From Bacillota bacterium (GTDB lineage: Bacteria > Bacillota > Clostridia > Lachnospirales > Cellulosilyticaceae): DNA of 9,415 nt. Location: positions 1 through 9,415 of the forward strand of contig JAEYNQ010000058.1 in assembly GCA_023412455.1 (NCBI GenBank), in the 5' to 3' direction. This document shows, piece by piece, positions 6,079 to 9,415 of this stretch. Each line of letters begins with the position of its first letter. Positions within the stretch are counted from its first letter, which is position 1. The notes under the pieces were generated by a model, which was given only the letters and a program-made list of their open reading frames with translations, was not told the origin of the DNA and did no database searches. The position numbers and the translations under genes are program-made.

Positions 6079-6358
6079 ATTCCACAGAAGATTGCCCTAA
6101 ATACTCATCTAGAGCTTTTCTAACATCACTACTCGTTAGACGATCCTCTTCTATAATTTTTAGTTTAATCCATTCCATAATAGTATTTGTCTTTTGAACA
6201 TGCTTTTTCTTCTTCAGTTTTGGGTTGTCTACCTTACGTAACTTTCCGTCTACCAAGTGTACATATTCTTCTTCGATACTTACAACTATAAATGGTTTTC
6301 CTTGATCACGTCCGCATTTTGAGAAAACAACCTGTCCTAATTCAAACTCGTTATTCAT
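6077..6358 (-). CDS. KOW-domain RNA-binding protein (L14e/L6e/L27e-like)
   Basis: A 93-residue protein with an N-terminal KOW-type beta barrel: FELGQVVFSKCGRDQGKPFIVVS (5-27) has the G-x-V-V-x-S-K-x-G-R-D-x-G-K pattern shared with archaeal and eukaryotic L14e/L27e proteins. A Lys-rich patch NPKLKKKKHVQKTN (45-58) follows, suited to RNA binding, then a short acidic and helical tail (about 69-93). The region between map and infA commonly holds such a gene in Clostridia, from memory; its precise role is not established. The context among translation genes suggests a ribosome- or rRNA-associated function. ATG at 6358-6356 follows GAGGTGAT by about 4 nt, 16 bp after the map stop; its TGA stop overlaps the infA ribosome-binding site. 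Family assignment is good, function unknown. Confidence 0.88.
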   Translation of the reverse strand: MNNEFELGQVVFSKCGRDQGKPFIVVSIEEEYVHLVDGKLRKVDNPKLKKKKHVQKTNTIMEWIKLKIIEEDRLTSSDVRKALDEYLGQSSVE

Positions 6359-6374
6359 ATAATCACCTCATTAC

Positions 6375-7130
6375 TTACCTTGTACGTAATGTAAGTATTT
6401 CTGGAATATCATCTGTAATAACCACTGTATTCTCATAATGTGCAGATGGTAAGCCATCTCTTGTTACGAACGTCCAATTATCATCTAGTGCCTTAACTTG
6501 CCAAGTTCCTAAATTAATCATAGGTTCTATAGCTAGCACCATACCTTTTTGAAGTTTGGGTCCTCTTCCAGGTGTTTTGTAGTTTGGAACTTGTGGTTCT
6601 TCGTGCAATTCTTTTCCTATGCCATGTCCAACCAAATCTCTTACTACGCCATAGCCAAAACTCTCGGCATACTGCTGTATAGCAACAGATATCTGTCCTA
6701 GATGATTGCCTTCTTTAGCATATTTTAAACCTTCGAAAAAACATTGCTGTGTTACTTCAATGAGTTTTAATGCCTCAGGGGACACATCACCTACAGCATA
6801 GGTTCTTGCAGCATCTGAGTGATATCCCTTATAGTATACCCCAAGGTCAACACTTACTATGTCTCCTTGCTTAAGCTTTCTTTTTCCTGGAATACCATGA
6901 ACAACTTCTTCATTAATGGAGATACAAGCTGAACCAGGGTATCCATGATAGCCTTTAAATGATGGAGTAGCTCCTTGACTTCTAATAAACTTTTCTGCAA
7001 TGGCATCTAGCTCACCAGTAGTAATACCTACTTCAACATATTTAGCTACTAGCTCATGAGCTTCTATTAGAATGGCTCCTGAAGCTTTCATTAAGCTTAT
7101 TTCCGCATCTGATTTAATGGGAATTCCCAT
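6375..7130 (-). CDS. map: Type I methionine aminopeptidase
   Basis: Cytosolic metalloenzyme that removes the initiator methionine from nascent proteins once deformylated. 251 residues, the normal size for a bacterial type I enzyme lacking the N-terminal zinc-finger extension. The five metal ligands are all present: D95 (VDLG), D106 (SDAART), H169 (GHGIG), E202 (IEPM) and E233 (HYENT). H78 (EEVVHGIP) and H176 (LHEEP) match the substrate-positioning histidines. The ATG at 7130-7128 is one base after the adk stop (TAAAATG), with TAGGAGTG about 7 nt upstream inside adk, so the two are probably translated in a coupled way. Neighbours secY, adk and infA are its usual company in Firmicutes. Confidence 0.98.
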   Translation of the reverse strand: MGIPIKSDAEISLMKASGAILIEAHELVAKYVEVGITTGELDAIAEKFIRSQGATPSFKGYHGYPGSACISINEEVVHGIPGKRKLKQGDIVSVDLGVYYKGYHSDAARTYAVGDVSPEALKLIEVTQQCFFEGLKYAKEGNHLGQISVAIQQYAESFGYGVVRDLVGHGIGKELHEEPQVPNYKTPGRGPKLQKGMVLAIEPMINLGTWQVKALDDNWTFVTRDGLPSAHYENTVVITDDIPEILTLRTR

Positions 7131-7131
7131 T

Positions 7132-7779
7132 TTAGTTCACTCCTAATGCTTTCATAACTCTTGCTCTTACATCATCCACCGCACCTACACCATCAATATC
7201 AATGACTTTGTCTTGAGCTTTATAGTAAGCAATAAGTGGTTCTGTTTGAGCATGATAAATGTCTAAACGTTTTTTTACAGTTTCGGCTTTATCGTCTTCT
7301 CTTTGAACAAGGTCATTGCCACAAAGATCACACTTGCCAGCTACTGTCTCAATTTTATTGGTTTTATGATAAGAAGCGCCGCAGCTTGGGCAAACAGTTC
7401 TGCCAGCCATACGGTCAATAATCATCTCATCTGGCACATCTACGTTAATAACGTGGTCAATTGGTATGCTTAACTCTTTAAGCATTGTATCCAATGCCTC
7501 AGCTTGAGGGATAGTTCTAGGAAAACCGTCAAAAATCATTCCATTTTTGCAATCATCTTCCGTAATCCTACTTTTAACAAGCTCAATAACAAGAGAATCT
7601 GGTACCAATTTACCCTCATCCATAAATGCTTTGGCTTGCTTGCCCAGATCAGTATTCTTAGAGATATGCTCTCTAAAAATATTACCTGTAGAAATGCATG
7701 GGATATTGTAAAGTTTAGTAAGCATCTCTGCTTGTGTTCCTTTACCTGCACCTGGTGCACCTAATAATACTAATCTCAT
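7132..7779 (-). CDS. adk: Adenylate kinase (zinc-binding LID form)
   Basis: Catalyses ATP + AMP to 2 ADP in the cytosol, balancing adenylate pools. 215 residues, long-form enzyme. The P-loop is GAPGAGKGT (7-15); the AMP-binding region includes STGNIFREH (30-38) and FDGFPRT (83-89); R124 and R127 lie in DRMAGR. The LID domain (about 127-164) holds four cysteines C130-x2-C133 and C150-x2-C153, a structural zinc site typical of Gram-positive enzymes. The ATG at 7779-7777 has an unusual AGGGGGT sequence about 7 nt upstream in place of AGGAGG. It begins 18 bp after secY and ends 1 bp before map. Confidence 0.98.
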   Translation of the reverse strand: MRLVLLGAPGAGKGTQAEMLTKLYNIPCISTGNIFREHISKNTDLGKQAKAFMDEGKLVPDSLVIELVKSRITEDDCKNGMIFDGFPRTIPQAEALDTMLKELSIPIDHVINVDVPDEMIIDRMAGRTVCPSCGASYHKTNKIETVAGKCDLCGNDLVQREDDKAETVKKRLDIYHAQTEPLIAYYKAQDKVIDIDGVGAVDDVRARVMKALGVN

Positions 7780-7797
7780 TGCGGCTACCCCCTAATT

Positions 7798-9057
7798 TTA
7801 CAAAAATCCTTTATAATGTCTCATTAACATCTGTGACTCAATTTGTTTAAGTGTTTCAAGTGCAACACCTACAACGATGAGTAAAGATGTTCCTGAAAAT
7901 GCAACTTGCACTTTAAATACGAGCTGAAATACTAGTGGAAGTACGGCAAGTATTGCTAAAAATATGGCTCCTAATAAGGTAATACGTGTAGCTACAGCAG
8001 ATAAATAATCTGATGTGGGTTTACCTGGTCGAATACCAGGAACAAAACCGCTACCTTTTTTCATATTTGATGCAATCTCCATAGGATTAAATGCGATGGT
8101 TGAGTAGAAGAAAGCAAAGGCAAATATAAGTACCACATAAATAACTGTCCCTACTGGATGAGTCCATCTCAGGTAAAGTAAAATCTGTGACCATACTTGA
8201 TTCGTTGTTCCTCCAAAAAGATTAGTAATAATCTCTGGGAAATTCATGATAGACATTGCAAAGATAATTGGAAGTACCCCTGCCAGATTTACCTTAACAG
8301 GTATATGCTGGGATTGTCCACCATAAACTTTACGCCCTACTGTACGTTTAGCATACTGTACTGGAATTCTTCTTTCTCCTTGAGACATTAGGACAACAAA
8401 ACCTATTACCAATACAAATAGTAAGCAAATAATAATTGGTTTTATATATCCTGCTGTTTGGAACATGGCATAAACATCTTTTGGAAGTTTGGCTATGATA
8501 TTAATGAAGATAATTAATGAAATACCATTACCCACACCTTTTTGAGTAATTTGTTCACCAATCCACATTACTAGCATGGAACCAGCTATAAGACCGATAT
8601 CTACAACAAGAAATGTCCAAATAGACTGGCTAGCTAAAACACCTGAATTTCTAAGTGTAAGGGTTGTAGCAGATCCTTGAATAAGTGCTAAACCTAAAGT
8701 CACGTAACGTGTATACTTGTTAATCTTCTTACGACCGATTTCGCCTTCCTTTGCAAGCTCTTCAAGCTTAGTAATAGCTATTTGAAGAAGCTGCATAATA
8801 ATGCTGGCTGTAATGTAGGGGCCTACACCTAAAGCAAATAATGCCATAGTTTTGAAGGCTCCTCCTGTTACAATGTCCATTAAGTTTAATACATTATTTT
8901 GATCATTCATCATTGCACTTAGTGCTACTGAATCAATACCTGGTACTGTTACATGTGCACCTATTCTTATAAAAGCAAACATCCAAAGTGTATATATCAA
9001 TTTTTTGCGTAGTTCTGGCACTCTCCATGCATTTTTAAGAGTCTTGAATAAATCCAC
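7798..9057 (-). CDS. secY: Preprotein translocase channel subunit SecY
   Basis: Pore-forming subunit of the SecYEG channel, which exports unfolded proteins and inserts membrane proteins. 419 residues, close to the typical Firmicutes length of about 430, with ten hydrophobic segments expected. Diagnostic stretches: FIRIGAHVTVPGID (29-42) leading to the plug, ALGVGPYITASIIMQLL (75-91), ITQKGVGNGISLIIF (170-184), the cytosolic loop QGERRIPVQYAKR (226-238) where the ribosome and SecA dock, and the second docking loop SGFVPGIRPGKPT (336-348). The GTG start (9057-9055) directly follows the TAG of rplO in the same frame, so no upstream extension is possible; GAGGTG lies 6 nt before it. Stands between rplO and adk as usual in the spc operon. 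Confidence 0.98.
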   Translation of the reverse strand: MDLFKTLKNAWRVPELRKKLIYTLWMFAFIRIGAHVTVPGIDSVALSAMMNDQNNVLNLMDIVTGGAFKTMALFALGVGPYITASIIMQLLQIAITKLEELAKEGEIGRKKINKYTRYVTLGLALIQGSATTLTLRNSGVLASQSIWTFLVVDIGLIAGSMLVMWIGEQITQKGVGNGISLIIFINIIAKLPKDVYAMFQTAGYIKPIIICLLFVLVIGFVVLMSQGERRIPVQYAKRTVGRKVYGGQSQHIPVKVNLAGVLPIIFAMSIMNFPEIITNLFGGTTNQVWSQILLYLRWTHPVGTVIYVVLIFAFAFFYSTIAFNPMEIASNMKKGSGFVPGIRPGKPTSDYLSAVATRITLLGAIFLAILAVLPLVFQLVFKVQVAFSGTSLLIVVGVALETLKQIESQMLMRHYKGFL

Positions 9058-9415
9058 CTACATCACCTCTTCTGTTTTTCCACCCACAGCTTCAATCTTT
9101 TCTTTTGCACCTGCACTAAAAGCATTTGCTTGTACAGTTAGCTTTTTAGTTAAGTCACCTTTTCCAAGAATTTTTACACCATCTCTTGGATTTTTGATGA
9201 TACCTGCTTGAATCATAGCCTCTACAGTTACAACTGCACCATCTTCAAAGCGATTTAAAAGGTCAACGTTGATACCAACGATTTCTATACTGTTACGGTT
9301 TGTGAAGCCACGTTTTGGAAGTCTTCTGTATAATGGCATTTGACCACCTTCAAAACCTGGTCTAACTCCACCACCTGTTCTTGCTTTTTGTCCTTTATGT
9401 CCTCTACCAGCAGTT
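9058..9415 (-). CDS. rplO: 50S ribosomal protein L15 (5' end outside window)
   Basis: Large-subunit protein that binds 23S rRNA late in assembly. The gene enters from the right edge: the open frame covers 118 C-terminal residues up to TAG at 9060-9058, against about 146 for the whole protein, so some 28 residues are missing. The Gly/Arg-rich segment TAGRGHKGQKARTGGG, then VRPGFEGGQMPLYRRLPKRGF, is the hallmark of the family. An internal ATG at 9339 falls in the middle of that motif and is not the start. The remainder is the globular domain (IEIVGINVDLLNRF and onward, ending TEEVM). The last codons also carry the ribosome-binding site of secY, implying tight coupling. Confidence 0.96.
   Translation of the reverse strand, partial: TAGRGHKGQKARTGGGVRPGFEGGQMPLYRRLPKRGFTNRNSIEIVGINVDLLNRFEDGAVVTVEAMIQAGIIKNPRDGVKILGKGDLTKKLTVQANAFSAGAKEKIEAVGGKTEEVM

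Noticed and set aside
9058..9339. A complete 93-residue gene starting at the ATG at 9339
   Set aside because: The frame continues upstream without a stop to the window edge and encodes the hallmark Gly/Arg-rich region of L15, so this ATG is internal to rplO.
1..9415. A novel defence, mobile or biosynthetic system
   Set aside because: Every coding stretch belongs to a known translation, secretion, nucleotide or ECF transport family in its standard order, with uniform strand and no repeats, integrase, transposase or CRISPR spacers visible.

Overview
The window is a stretch of a low-GC Firmicutes chromosome. Every supported gene lies on the minus strand, so the genes read from high to low coordinates. 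Gene order (rplO-secY-adk-map-KOW-infA-rpmJ-rpsM-rpsK-rpsD-rpoA-rplQ-ecfA1-ecfA2-ecfT) is that of the end of the S10/spc/alpha ribosomal-protein supercluster. Three features point to Clostridia, most likely a member of or close to Lachnospiraceae: a small KOW-domain gene between map and infA, rpsD inside the alpha cluster, and an enlarged L17 with an internal insertion. Exact genus is not determinable from this window.

Right part (about 9415-5703): the end of the spc operon. It encodes the C-terminal part of ribosomal protein L15 (cut by the window edge), the SecY translocon channel, adenylate kinase, methionine aminopeptidase, a KOW RNA-binding protein, IF1 and L36. Genes are packed with 0 to 28 bp between them. 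The L15 stop codon abuts the SecY GTG start, and the stop of the KOW gene overlaps the IF1 ribosome-binding site.

Middle part (5702-2543): a 153-bp gap holds a near-consensus sigma-A promoter (TTGATT, 17 bp, TATAAT). Inverted repeats lie across it, and a leader of roughly 90 nt with a hairpin follows. It should drive the alpha set: S13, S11, S4, RNA polymerase alpha and L17. S4 is the classical translational repressor of the alpha operon in E. coli, so the structured leader ahead of rpsM is a natural place for feedback, although its fold is not recognisably the known one. Two tandem Rho-independent terminators close the set after rplQ.

Left part (2366-1): the energy-coupling module of an ECF vitamin transporter, with two different ABC ATPases (EcfA1, EcfA2) and the transmembrane coupler EcfT (cut by the window edge). 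These genes overlap each other by 10 and 1 bp, a sign of translational coupling. No substrate-binding S component is in the window, as expected for a shared (group II) module.

This is core housekeeping DNA. I see no mobile element, CRISPR array, tRNA or rRNA, and no credible novel system. The most interesting parts are the regulatory gap before rpsM, the L17 insertion and the little-studied KOW protein.
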